A stretch of DNA of 34,972 nucleotides, from assembly GCA_964479045.1 (NCBI GenBank), contig CAYZJI010000017.1, positions 1 through 34,972 on the forward strand, read 5' to 3'. Below, piece after piece: positions 1 through 10,009 of the stretch. The position numbers were made by a program, and so were the translations under genes. Source of the DNA: 2-02-FULL-47-50 sp964479045 (GTDB lineage Bacteria; Pseudomonadota; Gammaproteobacteria; Eutrophobiales; Eutrophobiaceae). A model generated the notes under the pieces. It did no database searches. It was given only the letters and a program-made list of their open reading frames with translations, and had not been told where the DNA came from. Numbering within the stretch: the first letter of the stretch is position 1; the number at the start of each line of letters is the position of its first letter.

Positions 1-126
1 GCACAACACAATATCGTTTCCGATATCGAGATTATTCCCATACAAAAAATCAATGAAGCCTACGAGCGGATGCTGAAGAGTGATGTGAAATACCGGTTTG
101 TGATTGACATGAGTTCACTGAAATAA
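1..126 (+). CDS. zinc-dependent NAD(P) alcohol dehydrogenase, C-terminal end (5' truncated by window)
   Basis: Only the last 41 codons and the TAA stop are inside the window. The translated tail contains IEIIPIQKINEAYERML and ends with KYRFVIDMSSLK. This matches the conserved end of medium-chain, YahK/cinnamyl-alcohol-type dehydrogenases, which oxidise or reduce alcohols and aldehydes with NAD(P)H in the cytoplasm. The catalytic zinc ligands and the Rossmann fold lie outside the window, so cofactor and substrate cannot be judged. The gene converges on the large PAS/EAL gene, with 22 bases between the two stop codons and no clear terminator hairpin. Assignment rests on recognising this family-specific tail only. 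Confidence 0.75.
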   Translation, partial: AQHNIVSDIEIIPIQKINEAYERMLKSDVKYRFVIDMSSLK

Positions 127-148
127 TCGCAATTGGAACACTCTTCTG

Positions 149-3100
149 TTACAACGCCTTTCCACTCCGTAGTATTTCAAGGATTTTTTCTGCGGGCTGG
201 GGTTTACTGAACCGGTAGCCCTGCATTTCATCGCACTTGAGCAACGTCAGATACTTGGCCTGTTCTTCGGTTTCCACGCCCTCGCCAACCACTTTGAGAT
301 TGAGTGAATGTGCAAGAGAAATAATTGTGCTGACTATAGTCATGCTATGTGATTCATCCGTCATGGTACTTACGAAGGAACGATCAATCTTTAAAGCATC
401 GATAGGTAACTTCGCGATATAACTCAGGGATGAATAACCGGTACCGAAATCATCGATGGCCACTCCAAGACCGGCCATGCGCAACGCCTGCAACTTGCTG
501 ATAGTTCCTTCAATGTCTGTCATGATCAGACTTTCGGTAATTTCAATGTCCAGAGTAATGGGCCGCCCGCTCTTGCGTATGGCTTTTTCAACCTGTTCAG
601 TAAATTTTTTCTGGCGCAACTGTACGGCCGAGACGTTGACTGCAATACGCGGCGGTAAGGCTTTCAGCTCATTTTGCCAGTGCCGGTAATCTGAGGCTGC
701 CTTGTCAATTGCCCATAATCCGACATCTAGGATCAACCCGGTCTCTTCCAGTATCGGGATAAATTCAACAGGCGGCACCAATCCGGTATCAGGGTCGTTC
801 CAGCGAATCAGGGCTTCAAGTCCAACAATAGTGTGAGTAACAGCGTGTATTTTGGGTTGGTAATGCAGTACAAACTGGTTTTCTTTAAGTGCATTGCGTA
901 ATTTGTTTTGTATACGTAGTGTCTCGCCTATGCGTGATGTCATCTCCGGCTGGAAAAACAGATACTGCTCGCCTGAGACGTTCGCTTTTTTCAGTGCTGC
1001 CTCTGCATTCCGGTAAAGTGTTTCTGCATCTTCACCATCCGTTGGATATACGGCCACACCCCCATAGTAATTAAGTTGTACTTCCTGATTCTTAATGAAG
1101 AAGGGCTGATTAAGCGCCGGAAATAATGTGGTTTCAAACCAGTAGGCAAAGCTGGTGGCATCACGAACATCGTGTAATATTTTTACAAAATTATCGTTTG
1201 AGATTCTGCCCAGATTTACCGGATCGGTAGACAACCCGCGTAAACGCCGGGCCGTTTCCTGGAGAATACTGTCCCCGGCTTCGGAGCCGTAAACATTGTT
1301 AATGTCCCGGAACTTGCGGAGATTGCATACCAGTAGCCCGACTTTTCGTTTGTTCTGTTTTGCCCGCTGTAATACAGAGTTTAAATGCTCATAAAAAAGT
1401 TTTTGATTGGCCAGCCCTGTCAGCTGATCATAAGATGCTATATATTCCAGTTTTTCTTCTTTCTCAATGTTCTGATAGGCGTAGGAAATATCCCCGGCAA
1501 TCTCGACCAGCAGTTTGACTTCTTCCTCATCAAAAAAATTCTGTTCGGCAGCATACAGATTCAAAACTCCGAATACTTCACCGGAACTGGATAATGGCAG
1601 TGATATCGATGAACGATAACCGCGCTTTAATGCCTCTTCCCGCCACTGTTTCATATTTGAATCAGTGGCAATATCGTTGCAAACCATCGGATGGTTTCCG
1701 CGCACTGCCCGCGCTGTTGGCCCGCGTCCATAGGGGGTCTCCGGATTTAATGAAATATTAACTCGTTCAACATACCCATCGTTATTACCGTAATGTGCCA
1801 ACGGCGTAACGGTGTTTGCTGCTCTGTCAACAAGACCAATCCATGCCAACCGGAATTGACCTTCCTCTATCGTTACGCGGCACGCCTCCTCAAATAACAG
1901 TTGTTTCTGCTGAATCCGTACTATCAAGGTATTAATGCTGCTGAGCACTTTATAAACCCGATTGAGACGCAGAATTTTTTCCTGGGCTTCTTTATAGGCA
2001 CTCAGATCGGTCATGCCGCCAACCATGCGCATGGCATGCCCTTTCTCATCACGCACTATAAAACCACGATCCAGCACAAACGCATAACTGCCATCATTAC
2101 GCTGAAAACGGTATTCATCTGACCAGGTATCCTCAGTCCCTTCAATTGCATCATGAATGCTTTTTGTTACTCGCTCCTTGTCTTCCGGATGTATGCGCTT
2201 TACCCAAGATATACTGCCGGGTTCGATTTCATTTTTCGCATAGCCGAATTGGGCTGTCATACCTTCGTTCCACCAGACTGTATCTGCCTTGAGATCCCAA
2301 TCCCAGATGGTGTCGGAAGTGGCACGGGCAACATGCCTGAAACGTAATTCACTTTCGCGCACAGCAATTTCAGCAAGTTTAATTTCCGTAATATCTATAC
2401 ATGTGCCGATATAACCTGCAAACACACCATCAGCCCCATATCTTGGGATTCCGGTATCCAGCAACCAGTGATATTCATTGTCTCTATGGCGCAGACGTTT
2501 TTCGGTCCTGTAGGCTCTGTGACTACGTGCAGCATCACTATAAATTTCCAGAAATGACTCACGATCATCCGGATGTATGCCATCGAGCCAGCCATTACCC
2601 TGCTCCTGTTCAAACGTTTTGCCAGTGAAATCAAACCAGCCCTGGTTAAAATAAATACACTGGCCTGCAGCATCCGTCATCCAGATCAACGCCGGCGCAG
2701 AATCCGCCAATAATCTAAAACGTTCTTCACTTTCACGCAGGGCTTCCTGTGCACGTTTCTGCATGGTTATATCCTGAATGATTCCAAAAATATTGATTAA
2801 TTCATGTTGTGGATTATAAACTGCCTCACCTTGAGCGATTACATCGCGGGTCTGGCCATCCGGTAATACAACACGGTAATCCATGTTTAATTCAGCCTTG
2901 GCGCCAATCAGTATGGCTTCCATTTCCTGCTTTACTGATTCAAGATCATCCGGATGGATCCGCTCAAGGAAAGTATTAATGGGGCATTTGTCTTGCGTAT
3001 ATCCAAGCCCGAATATGCGGAATAACTCATCCGAGCCAGTAACGTAACTCTCATGCGGGTTCCATTCCCAGTTGCCCAGTTGCGCAATGGACTGGGCTTT

Positions 3101-5842
3101 GGTCATGTTCCGCTGATTTTTAATGAGTTCCTGTTCGGCTTGTTTACGCTCGCTGATATCACGCGCCAGCGCCATATTGTAGGCCAGTCCCTGATACTCA
3201 AAATAATTCGCGCTGACCTCTACTGGAATTATTTTTCCGGTCTTGTGCCGGTGATGGGTTTCCAGGGTCAGTGAGCCTTTTTCGCACAGTTGAATCCAGT
3301 GAGCCTGCCATTGTTCAAAAGTGTAATCCGTATCAATATCCATCACACTCATTTTCAACAATTCATCACGGCTGTATCCAGTTTCCTGGCAGGCCTGCTC
3401 GTTAACATTTATAAACCGGGCATGTTCATTGATGAGATAAACTGAATCCTGCACATGGTTGAGCGCAAAGTCCATCAAGGCCAGCCTGTGCTCACTGATT
3501 TTACGTTCAGTGATGTCCTGTACCGTACCTTTTATTGCAATTATATTTCCCTGTTCATCATAAATTCCCTTGAATGTGGAAAAATAATATCCGGTACTTC
3601 CATCCGGACGGAGAAACCATTGCTCGAATTCACCCTGCTCTTTGCTTGCTATTGCCCGGTTCAGAACTTCCTGATCACGTTCCCGGTCTTCAGGCCATGG
3701 AGACAATTCCATAATTGAATTGATATTGGGGATGAAGGTTGCAGGGTTTTGCCTGAATATTTTATAAACCTCATCTGACCATTTGCAGTCACCGGTTTTG
3801 ATATCCCAGTACCAGTAGCCGATTTGCGCCATATGCTGGGCTTCCCTGAGTTTACTCTCGCTTTCGCGCAATTCGGCTTCAGCCTCCTTGTGCCGGGTAA
3901 TATTCTGATTAACGCCATATGTTTTAACGGTACGCCCCTGATCGTCCTTGATGATAAATATCCGCACCGCCATAACACCGGTATTTCCCCTGGCATCAAT
4001 AAAGCGGTGTTCAAGTTCATGTGTATAGTCCAGACTGGTGGATTCAACCGCCATGCGAATTTCTTTTTCAACCACCTTGATATCATCTGGATGGATAAAC
4101 TTCCGTGCAAACTCCCCGGATGACATGGTGTATCCGCCTGTTTCTGCTGCACTGGTTTGCAACAGTTCGTAGAAATAATCATTAAATATGAATTGGTCAG
4201 ATGCAACGTCATATTCCCAGTGTCCTGCGCGGGCGATTCGCAAGGCATTGGACAACTGGGCTTCGCTGGTGCGCAATGCCTCGGTATAACGTTTGAGTTT
4301 TTCTTCGGCTTGTTTGCGTGCGGAGATGTCGACCCCTACTCCGACCAGTGAAGTTATGCCACTAATCACTGTTCGTAACCCGGTAAAATAATACGGTATA
4401 CGCTCGCCTGATTTTGTGATGAAATCAGCTTCAGCATCGGAGACGCCTTTTTCAAATACTTCTTTTATCCGGCTGGCAATATATTCCTTGTCCGGTTCGG
4501 CGAAAAAATCCAACGGACTCATTTCCCTGATTTGCACCCCGGTGTACCCAAGCACATGCTCGAAATTGTCATTCCAGCGTAAAAATTTCAGCTTGTCGTC
4601 ATAGCAATAGACAACGCCGGGCAGACTGTTAAGCAACGCATCAGAAAAGCCCCGCTCATGTTGTAATGCCTCTTCTGCTGTTTTATGCTCGGTTATATCG
4701 CGGGCAGTGATAACAACGCCGGTGATGCATCCGTCAGTTTCACGGAAAGGATAATAGTAAAGATGCATGTAACGCCGGCCCATGACCGGATATTCCAGCC
4801 AGGCCTCTGCATCCACAACTTCTCCCCTGAGAGCACGTGATGTATAACCTTCCAGAATATTGTTGTATTCCTGATTTTTGAAAATATCACGCGCAGTACG
4901 GCCAATAATCTGGTCATGGGGCAGGTTGAAATATCTGCAGCATTGTTCATTGGCTGCCAGGTAATGCCCGTCAATACTTTTGAAGACCATCAGATCATTG
5001 ATGGTTGCAAGCATCTGTGAGTAGCGATTCAGTTCTTTTGCAGCGATTGCCCGTTCTATGATCTGTCCTGTCTTCAGGGCAATAACATTAATGAGATTAC
5101 ACTCTTCTTTCAAAAACGGAGTTTCATCCGTTTTGGATATTTTTTTCAGATAACAGATTTCCACCCTTCCGACAGATCGGTTATTAACCATAATATCCTT
5201 GGCTAAACACCATTTAGTCTTGCGAAATTTTTTTGTGCAAAAGAATTTACCGTCTAGTTCTATTCTGGCGGCTGCAAATTCAGGATAGCGCAAGGCGGAA
5301 GGAATAATATTGACAATCTGCAGAACCAGTTCGTCCAAAGGCGCATCAGTCATATTGAGCAGACTGGTTACCTGGTTGATACAATCAAGCTCTTTTATCC
5401 GTTCATTAAGGTCATGTGACACTTTCTGTAATTCGATTTCATTTTTTTTGCGATCGGTAACGTCACGGAAATTGACAACGATTGAGCGTAAAAAAGGGTC
5501 GTGAAGCAGGTTTTTTGCCATGCCTTCCATCCACAACCATCGTCCATCACTGTGCCGGTAACGGGTCAAGTCATTTATTATTGCTCCCGGTTTTTTTATC
5601 AGCCGGGTAAAAACTTTCTTCAGGCGTGGCAAATCATCAGGATGTATATTTTCAAAGATACTATGCCCGACCCGTTCACTGTCAACGTAACCAAGCACTT
5701 TACTAATCGAGGGTGATGAATAGGTGATGATGCCCTTTTCATCAATTAAAGAAATAACGTCACTGCTGTTTTCGATCAATAACCGAAAACGTTCCTGGTT
5801 CCATGCTGCCGTCGAGGAGCTCTTCTTTCTGGCCAAAATCAA
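149..5842 (-). CDS. multi-PAS/GAF sensor protein with degenerate GGDEF and intact EAL domain (c-di-GMP phosphodiesterase)
   Basis: Predicted cytoplasmic sensor of 1897 residues with no transmembrane segment. Reading from the N-terminus: PAS/PAC (about 18-140), a diverged GAF (145-272), eight more PAS/PAC units (273-1285, each closed by a DITERK-like motif), a second GAF (1290-1465), GGDEF (1466-1635) and EAL (1640-1890). The GGDEF signature reads SNDNF and the first metal-site Asp is Asn (NLRKFRDIN), so cyclase activity is unlikely. The EAL domain keeps EALIRW, NVSAVQL, EITES, DDFGTGYSSL and GEGVET, consistent with active c-di-GMP hydrolysis. The start is a TTG: an in-frame TGA lies four codons upstream and the first PAS begins at about residue 18, so no later ATG fits. 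Ligands of the sensory domains are unknown. Confidence 0.93.
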   Translation of the reverse strand: MILARKKSSSTAAWNQERFRLLIENSSDVISLIDEKGIITYSSPSISKVLGYVDSERVGHSIFENIHPDDLPRLKKVFTRLIKKPGAIINDLTRYRHSDGRWLWMEGMAKNLLHDPFLRSIVVNFRDVTDRKKNEIELQKVSHDLNERIKELDCINQVTSLLNMTDAPLDELVLQIVNIIPSALRYPEFAAARIELDGKFFCTKKFRKTKWCLAKDIMVNNRSVGRVEICYLKKISKTDETPFLKEECNLINVIALKTGQIIERAIAAKELNRYSQMLATINDLMVFKSIDGHYLAANEQCCRYFNLPHDQIIGRTARDIFKNQEYNNILEGYTSRALRGEVVDAEAWLEYPVMGRRYMHLYYYPFRETDGCITGVVITARDITEHKTAEEALQHERGFSDALLNSLPGVVYCYDDKLKFLRWNDNFEHVLGYTGVQIREMSPLDFFAEPDKEYIASRIKEVFEKGVSDAEADFITKSGERIPYYFTGLRTVISGITSLVGVGVDISARKQAEEKLKRYTEALRTSEAQLSNALRIARAGHWEYDVASDQFIFNDYFYELLQTSAAETGGYTMSSGEFARKFIHPDDIKVVEKEIRMAVESTSLDYTHELEHRFIDARGNTGVMAVRIFIIKDDQGRTVKTYGVNQNITRHKEAEAELRESESKLREAQHMAQIGYWYWDIKTGDCKWSDEVYKIFRQNPATFIPNINSIMELSPWPEDRERDQEVLNRAIASKEQGEFEQWFLRPDGSTGYYFSTFKGIYDEQGNIIAIKGTVQDITERKISEHRLALMDFALNHVQDSVYLINEHARFINVNEQACQETGYSRDELLKMSVMDIDTDYTFEQWQAHWIQLCEKGSLTLETHHRHKTGKIIPVEVSANYFEYQGLAYNMALARDISERKQAEQELIKNQRNMTKAQSIAQLGNWEWNPHESYVTGSDELFRIFGLGYTQDKCPINTFLERIHPDDLESVKQEMEAILIGAKAELNMDYRVVLPDGQTRDVIAQGEAVYNPQHELINIFGIIQDITMQKRAQEALRESEERFRLLADSAPALIWMTDAAGQCIYFNQGWFDFTGKTFEQEQGNGWLDGIHPDDRESFLEIYSDAARSHRAYRTEKRLRHRDNEYHWLLDTGIPRYGADGVFAGYIGTCIDITEIKLAEIAVRESELRFRHVARATSDTIWDWDLKADTVWWNEGMTAQFGYAKNEIEPGSISWVKRIHPEDKERVTKSIHDAIEGTEDTWSDEYRFQRNDGSYAFVLDRGFIVRDEKGHAMRMVGGMTDLSAYKEAQEKILRLNRVYKVLSSINTLIVRIQQKQLLFEEACRVTIEEGQFRLAWIGLVDRAANTVTPLAHYGNNDGYVERVNISLNPETPYGRGPTARAVRGNHPMVCNDIATDSNMKQWREEALKRGYRSSISLPLSSSGEVFGVLNLYAAEQNFFDEEEVKLLVEIAGDISYAYQNIEKEEKLEYIASYDQLTGLANQKLFYEHLNSVLQRAKQNKRKVGLLVCNLRKFRDINNVYGSEAGDSILQETARRLRGLSTDPVNLGRISNDNFVKILHDVRDATSFAYWFETTLFPALNQPFFIKNQEVQLNYYGGVAVYPTDGEDAETLYRNAEAALKKANVSGEQYLFFQPEMTSRIGETLRIQNKLRNALKENQFVLHYQPKIHAVTHTIVGLEALIRWNDPDTGLVPPVEFIPILEETGLILDVGLWAIDKAASDYRHWQNELKALPPRIAVNVSAVQLRQKKFTEQVEKAIRKSGRPITLDIEITESLIMTDIEGTISKLQALRMAGLGVAIDDFGTGYSSLSYIAKLPIDALKIDRSFVSTMTDESHSMTIVSTIISLAHSLNLKVVGEGVETEEQAKYLTLLKCDEMQGYRFSKPQPAEKILEILRSGKAL

Positions 5843-6029
5843 TTCCCGGATTCATTATTCATTTCTATTCCGTTATGGAAATTTCCTGTTATGAATAATA
5901 AAAAATCAACAGGAAACTGCCGTATTGATATCTATGTATTTAATTTATATACAAAATTATCAATATACATAAGCATAACCCAATATTGCATGAATACAAT
6001 CAACCCAGGCAACGGCAAAGAGCATGTTG

Positions 6030-6226
6030 TTAGTAACCAGTAGCGAATTGCGCTGCAGCAAAAAGTCATCCATTCCATCCGGCGGGAACGGTTAACTGTA
6101 ACGATAACCTTGTAATTCATCACGTTTCAGCAGTTTGGATAGTCTTCTGTTTCAACATCTTCCGCCATGACTTTGAAGCCCGGAGAATGTGCAAACGTGT
6201 TAATGATTACTGGCTGAACGCGTCCT
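6030..6226 (-). pseudogene. decayed C-terminal fragment of an EAL domain
   Basis: Translating the minus strand in two frames recovers the end of an EAL domain. One frame gives VIINTFAHSPGFKVMAEDVETED, matching the AHSL.LKVVGEGVETEE segment. After a frameshift the other gives LLKRDELQGYRYS, a stop, then PFPPDGMDDF, matching the LLKCDEMQGYRFSKPQPAEKI segment of the neighbouring intact gene. The frameshift, the in-frame stop and the E-G to E-D change show it is dead. It lies just upstream of the start of the big EAL gene, so it is probably the tail of a former tandem paralogue that was otherwise deleted. It fills most of the 435-base gap between the PAS/EAL gene and the AsmA gene; nothing else is seen there. 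Confidence 0.72.
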
Positions 6227-6277
6227 GTGATATTGGCTATAATGACTAAAACCCCTTTGCCCACAAAGATCTACACC

Positions 6278-8971
6278 ATGAAAAAAATACTCACAATTAT
6301 TGCTGGTCTGGTAGTGTTACTGCTTGTTGCAGTTGTGGTGGTGCTCGCCACTCTTGATGTCAATCAATACAAAGGAGAAATCATCAAGCTTGTACAGGAC
6401 AAAACCGGCAGAAAATTCGATGTGGCTGGTGAATTAAAACTCGGCATATCCCTCATCCCCACTATCAAGGTTGAGCAGGTGACGCTCGGCAATGCTGAAT
6501 GGGGTTCTACACCGGAAATGGTCAAAATCAAGTCATTTGAAATGCAGGTGGGACTTTTACCATTGCTTTCTGGCGATATAAAAGTCAGTCAACTGGTGCT
6601 GGATACCGCAGAGATCATGCTGGAAACAAACAAGGATGGTACGGGCAACTGGATGTTTGCAAAAGAAGATAAATCAGATGACAAATCCGCACCCTCTTCT
6701 GGCGCAACCAAAATTAATGTCAGCCAGATTAATATCAAAAGCTCTACCTTGAGCTACAAGGATGGCAAAACCGGAAAGCTGACTCAGGCAAAAATTGACG
6801 AATTTGTTCTTGAAGGCGGCGCGTTCACCACCGCACTCGATGTAGTACTGAAAGCCGTCTATAACGAGGTGCCGATTAATATTGAGGGTTCACTCGGTTC
6901 GCTGGCCAGTTTTATAGATAATGAATCATTCCCGCTTGATATTAAAGCCGGCATCGGAGATGCCACCGCTTCGATAAAAGGCAACGTTGAAGAACCTAAA
7001 ACCATGAAGGGCCTTGATCTCGAGCTGAATTTCAAGGCAGCTTCTCTCGCACCATTTGCAACAATTCTCGATCGCAAACTGCCGGAAACAGGCGCAGTAT
7101 CTCTCACAGGTCATATCACTGAGTCTGAAGGCGTCTACACACTCACCGCAGTGAATGCAGAAGCACTCGCTTCAAAGCTGAAACTGGATGGCACGCTGGC
7201 AGCTGCGGAACCGCTGAAAGAGTTTGATCTGAACATTAATTTTGACACTACTTCCCTGACCAATTTTAATTCACTGAAAGAATATACCGGACGTGAATTT
7301 CCGGAGAGTGGCCCGGTGAGTCTGCAAGGTCATATCAGCGAGAAGGATGGTTTTTACTTGTTGGATGCCGTGAATGCGGCTTTGGGTAAAGATCTGATCT
7401 CCTTGAATGGAAAAGTGTCCAGTGCCAGCCCCGCTCAGGAATTTGAACTTGATATCAAGGCCAATACAGAGAACCTCTCTAAATTTGATGCACTTGCCGG
7501 TCAGAAACTCCCGGCTGTCGGGCCGTTACAATTGGCCGGACAAGTCAGCGGCAAGGACGGCATCTACCTGTTCAAGGCAGTAACGGCGCAATTACCAAAA
7601 TCAAAATTGACCGTAGATGGCAAACTTACGGATGTAAAAAAAACCGATGGCTCCAATCTGAACATCAATTTTCAGTCTGAGTCACTTGCGGACCTGAATG
7701 GTTTGACCGGCAGCCAATTGCCACCGCTGGCACCTGTTTCCCTGATTGCCAATGTCTCAGACAGCAAGGGCTCATATCATTTAAAAGACATGAAATTCAA
7801 TGCCGGCAAAACTGATCTTACTGGCAACATGACCATCAATATGAAAGGCGAACGCCCGGCCGTTGCAGCGACTTTAAATTCAAATTTAATCGATCTCACG
7901 CCTTTTGCCGGTGAAAAACCTGAAGATAAAAAAGCGAAAAAGGACAAGGTATTTTCCAAAGACCCCCTGCCCCTTGAAGGCCTGAAAACAGTGGATGCCA
8001 ATCTGGATGTGACCGCGAAACAGGTCAAGACAGCGGACATGGAACTCGAAAATGTAAAATTGGTGATGACATTGACCAATGGCAAACTTGCCCTGAAGCC
8101 GCTTAATGCGACGACCAGCGGCAGCAATCTTGCTTTACAGATGGACCTTGACGCAAGCAATCCGAAATCGGCAAATGTTAAAACCAGAATTGACATCAAG
8201 AATTTTCAGCCCTCCTCACTGCCCAAATACAAAGATAAATTTACTGGCGGCAAAACCGATGTCGCAATTGATGTGAGTGGCGCTGGCAACAGTGTCGCAA
8301 ACATCATGGCCGGCTTAAATGGCAAATTCCTGGCACAAATGGGTGCTGGCACTTTTAAAAGTTCAGCTACCAGCGCGGCAACTGCAGACGCTTTTTCAAG
8401 TCTGAAAAGTGCAATTTACGGTGGTAAAGACAGTGGTAGTGATACTCAAATTAACTGCGGTGTAATCAATCTGAACATCAAAGACGGGATTGCAACTGCG
8501 GACAAGGGAATTGCCATAAACACCTCAAAAATGAATATTATCGGTTCCGGTGTGATCAATCTCAAAACTGAAGAACTGGATATCGCCATTGATCCGCAGG
8601 CACGTGAAGGGGTTGGTATCAGCGCTGGTCAACTGGCAGAACTGGTCAAGATTGGAGGAACATTGGCTGAACCCAAAGCTGTGCCCAGTACGGAAGCAGC
8701 ATTAAAAACCGCTGCGTCAGCAGGTGCGGCATTGGCTACCGGCGGACTGTCTATTCTGGCACAAGGTATGTTTGATAAATCCACGGCTGATGAAGATCCC
8801 TGTGCGACCGCACTCGGCAAGAAATCCACCACCAAACCGGCAGAAAAAACAACAACGACTACAACCACCAAAACAGAAGAAGCACCCAAGTCCACATCTG
8901 ACAAGGCCGTGGATGCAGTCAAGGATACTGGCAGTGCAATTAAGGAAGGTTTTAAGGGATTATTTGACTGA
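6278..8971 (+). CDS. AsmA family protein with internal tandem repeats
   Basis: The product is an inner-membrane-anchored periplasmic protein of 897 residues. An N-terminal membrane helix (ILTIIAGLVVLLLVAVVVVLATL) is followed by an AsmA-type beta-rich N-domain (VNQYKGEIIKLVQDKTGRKFDVAGELKL) and a C-terminal AsmA_2-like region. Between about residues 245 and 520 there are four repeats of about 72 residues with the pattern F-L...LP..GPVSL.G.IS...G.Y.L.AV.A. The tail carries a Thr/Lys-rich stretch and an acidic/amphipathic end. AsmA-like proteins belong to the bridge-like lipid transfer group and affect outer-membrane phospholipid balance; a role here is inferred only. I chose ATG 6278, directly before the Lys-Lys and membrane helix, over in-frame upstream starts that would add a non-conserved leader. 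It converges on the next gene with 11 bases between stops. Confidence 0.88.
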   Translation: MKKILTIIAGLVVLLLVAVVVVLATLDVNQYKGEIIKLVQDKTGRKFDVAGELKLGISLIPTIKVEQVTLGNAEWGSTPEMVKIKSFEMQVGLLPLLSGDIKVSQLVLDTAEIMLETNKDGTGNWMFAKEDKSDDKSAPSSGATKINVSQINIKSSTLSYKDGKTGKLTQAKIDEFVLEGGAFTTALDVVLKAVYNEVPINIEGSLGSLASFIDNESFPLDIKAGIGDATASIKGNVEEPKTMKGLDLELNFKAASLAPFATILDRKLPETGAVSLTGHITESEGVYTLTAVNAEALASKLKLDGTLAAAEPLKEFDLNINFDTTSLTNFNSLKEYTGREFPESGPVSLQGHISEKDGFYLLDAVNAALGKDLISLNGKVSSASPAQEFELDIKANTENLSKFDALAGQKLPAVGPLQLAGQVSGKDGIYLFKAVTAQLPKSKLTVDGKLTDVKKTDGSNLNINFQSESLADLNGLTGSQLPPLAPVSLIANVSDSKGSYHLKDMKFNAGKTDLTGNMTINMKGERPAVAATLNSNLIDLTPFAGEKPEDKKAKKDKVFSKDPLPLEGLKTVDANLDVTAKQVKTADMELENVKLVMTLTNGKLALKPLNATTSGSNLALQMDLDASNPKSANVKTRIDIKNFQPSSLPKYKDKFTGGKTDVAIDVSGAGNSVANIMAGLNGKFLAQMGAGTFKSSATSAATADAFSSLKSAIYGGKDSGSDTQINCGVINLNIKDGIATADKGIAINTSKMNIIGSGVINLKTEELDIAIDPQAREGVGISAGQLAELVKIGGTLAEPKAVPSTEAALKTAASAGAALATGGLSILAQGMFDKSTADEDPCATALGKKSTTKPAEKTTTTTTTKTEEAPKSTSDKAVDAVKDTGSAIKEGFKGLFD
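7010..7842 (+). repeat. four tandem protein repeats of about 72 codons inside the AsmA gene
   Basis: Units begin near 7010, 7225, 7438 and 7657. Each encodes a (D/N)L.(I/L).F..(A/E)SL..F..L.....P..GPVSL.G.IS...G.Y.L.AV.A....K..L.G.L pattern. DNA identity between units is modest, so this is an old protein-level duplication and not a recent slippage repeat. Confidence 0.7.
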
Positions 8972-8982
8972 AAACGTCTATT

Positions 8983-9996
8983 TCAGATCAGGTGCTTGGC
9001 GCGTAACTCGTCCTTGATGTAAGCGTAGTAAATCGGGGCGGCTATCAATCCTGGGATGCCGAATGCGGCTTCCATCACCAGCATGGCAATCAGCATTTCC
9101 CACGCACGCGCACGAATATGGCTGCCAATGATCCGTGCATTCAGAAAATATTCAAGCTTGTGAATGATAATCAGATAGGCCAATGAAACCAGAGCAATAA
9201 TCAATGACTGGCTCAAACTGACAATGAAGATAACCGTATTTGAAATGAGATTACCCAGTATTGGCAACAGCCCGACCATGAATGTGATCAGGATCAGTGT
9301 TTTCGTAAATGGCAGACTGATATCGAATGCCGGTAATACTACGGCCAGATAAAGTGCGGTGAAAACCGTATTGATTGCAGAAATCCAGAACTGGGCAAAT
9401 ACCACCCTGCGGAACGCAATACCAAGCCGCCGCCCACGTTGGGCAAACGCAACTGTCAACGGACCGAGTTGCCGGCCGGATATGGCAGTTTCCAGAGATA
9501 ATAATGCTCCGATCACCATGCCGATCAGAATGTGCGCCAGTGCACGAATCAATTCTGCGCCGGCCACCTGAAACATATGGGTGTTATTGCGCAGCCATTC
9601 GACCACCGCGGTACGCAAGGCATCTGTGTCTTCTGGCAAATATTGCAATACCCAGGCCGGCAGGCTGTCACGGGAGTCTTCAACAATCTCGGCCATGCGC
9701 TGTATCAGTCCGGGAACGCTTTCACCGCTGCCTTGCAGAAATGTAGCGATGCCAAATCCAGCCACAATAATCAGTGCTATAACAGCTATGGCTATCAGGG
9801 TCACTGCCAGCAGCGGGGAGCCCTCACGCCCCAGTGTAGAGGCACGTAATGTTGGAACCAGCACACTGACCAGTGCATATACCAGCAATCCTGCCAGCAA
9901 GGCCGGCAACAGACCCAGATAAAGTAATAACAGCAGAATGACTGTAAACAGTGCCCAGGTAATCAGATCATAGCGGGAGATCGTAATGTCATTCAT
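8983..9996 (-). CDS. AI-2E family transporter (PerM/YdiK/TqsA type)
   Basis: Polytopic inner-membrane protein of 337 residues. Hydrophobic pairs lie near the N-terminus (WALFTVILLLLLYLGLLPALLAGLLVYALVSVLVP) and at 80-100, and a cluster of helices occupies the C-terminal half. The family core is visible in FTKTLILITFMVGLLPILGNLISNTV and, towards the end, in NARIIGSHIRARAWEMLIAMLVMEAAFGIPGLIAAPIYYAYIK. Members have been linked to autoinducer-2 export and to Na+(Li+)/H+ exchange, so the substrate is open. The start is set at ATG 9996 (MNDITISRYDL); an in-frame upstream start would add 26 polar residues with no family match. It is divergently arranged with the permease gene across a 122-base spacer. 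The length is normal for the family. Confidence 0.9.
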   Translation of the reverse strand: MNDITISRYDLITWALFTVILLLLLYLGLLPALLAGLLVYALVSVLVPTLRASTLGREGSPLLAVTLIAIAVIALIIVAGFGIATFLQGSGESVPGLIQRMAEIVEDSRDSLPAWVLQYLPEDTDALRTAVVEWLRNNTHMFQVAGAELIRALAHILIGMVIGALLSLETAISGRQLGPLTVAFAQRGRRLGIAFRRVVFAQFWISAINTVFTALYLAVVLPAFDISLPFTKTLILITFMVGLLPILGNLISNTVIFIVSLSQSLIIALVSLAYLIIIHKLEYFLNARIIGSHIRARAWEMLIAMLVMEAAFGIPGLIAAPIYYAYIKDELRAKHLI

Positions 9997-10009
9997 ATCC
10001 GGCCGGATT

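Noticed and set aside
5932..6123. A 63-codon minus-strand open frame upstream of the PAS/EAL gene
   Set aside because: It overlaps the EAL remnant in the wrong frame after its frameshift and is explained by decay.
8629..8922. A Val-rich minus-strand open frame
   Set aside because: Antisense shadow of the Thr/Lys-rich tail of the AsmA gene.
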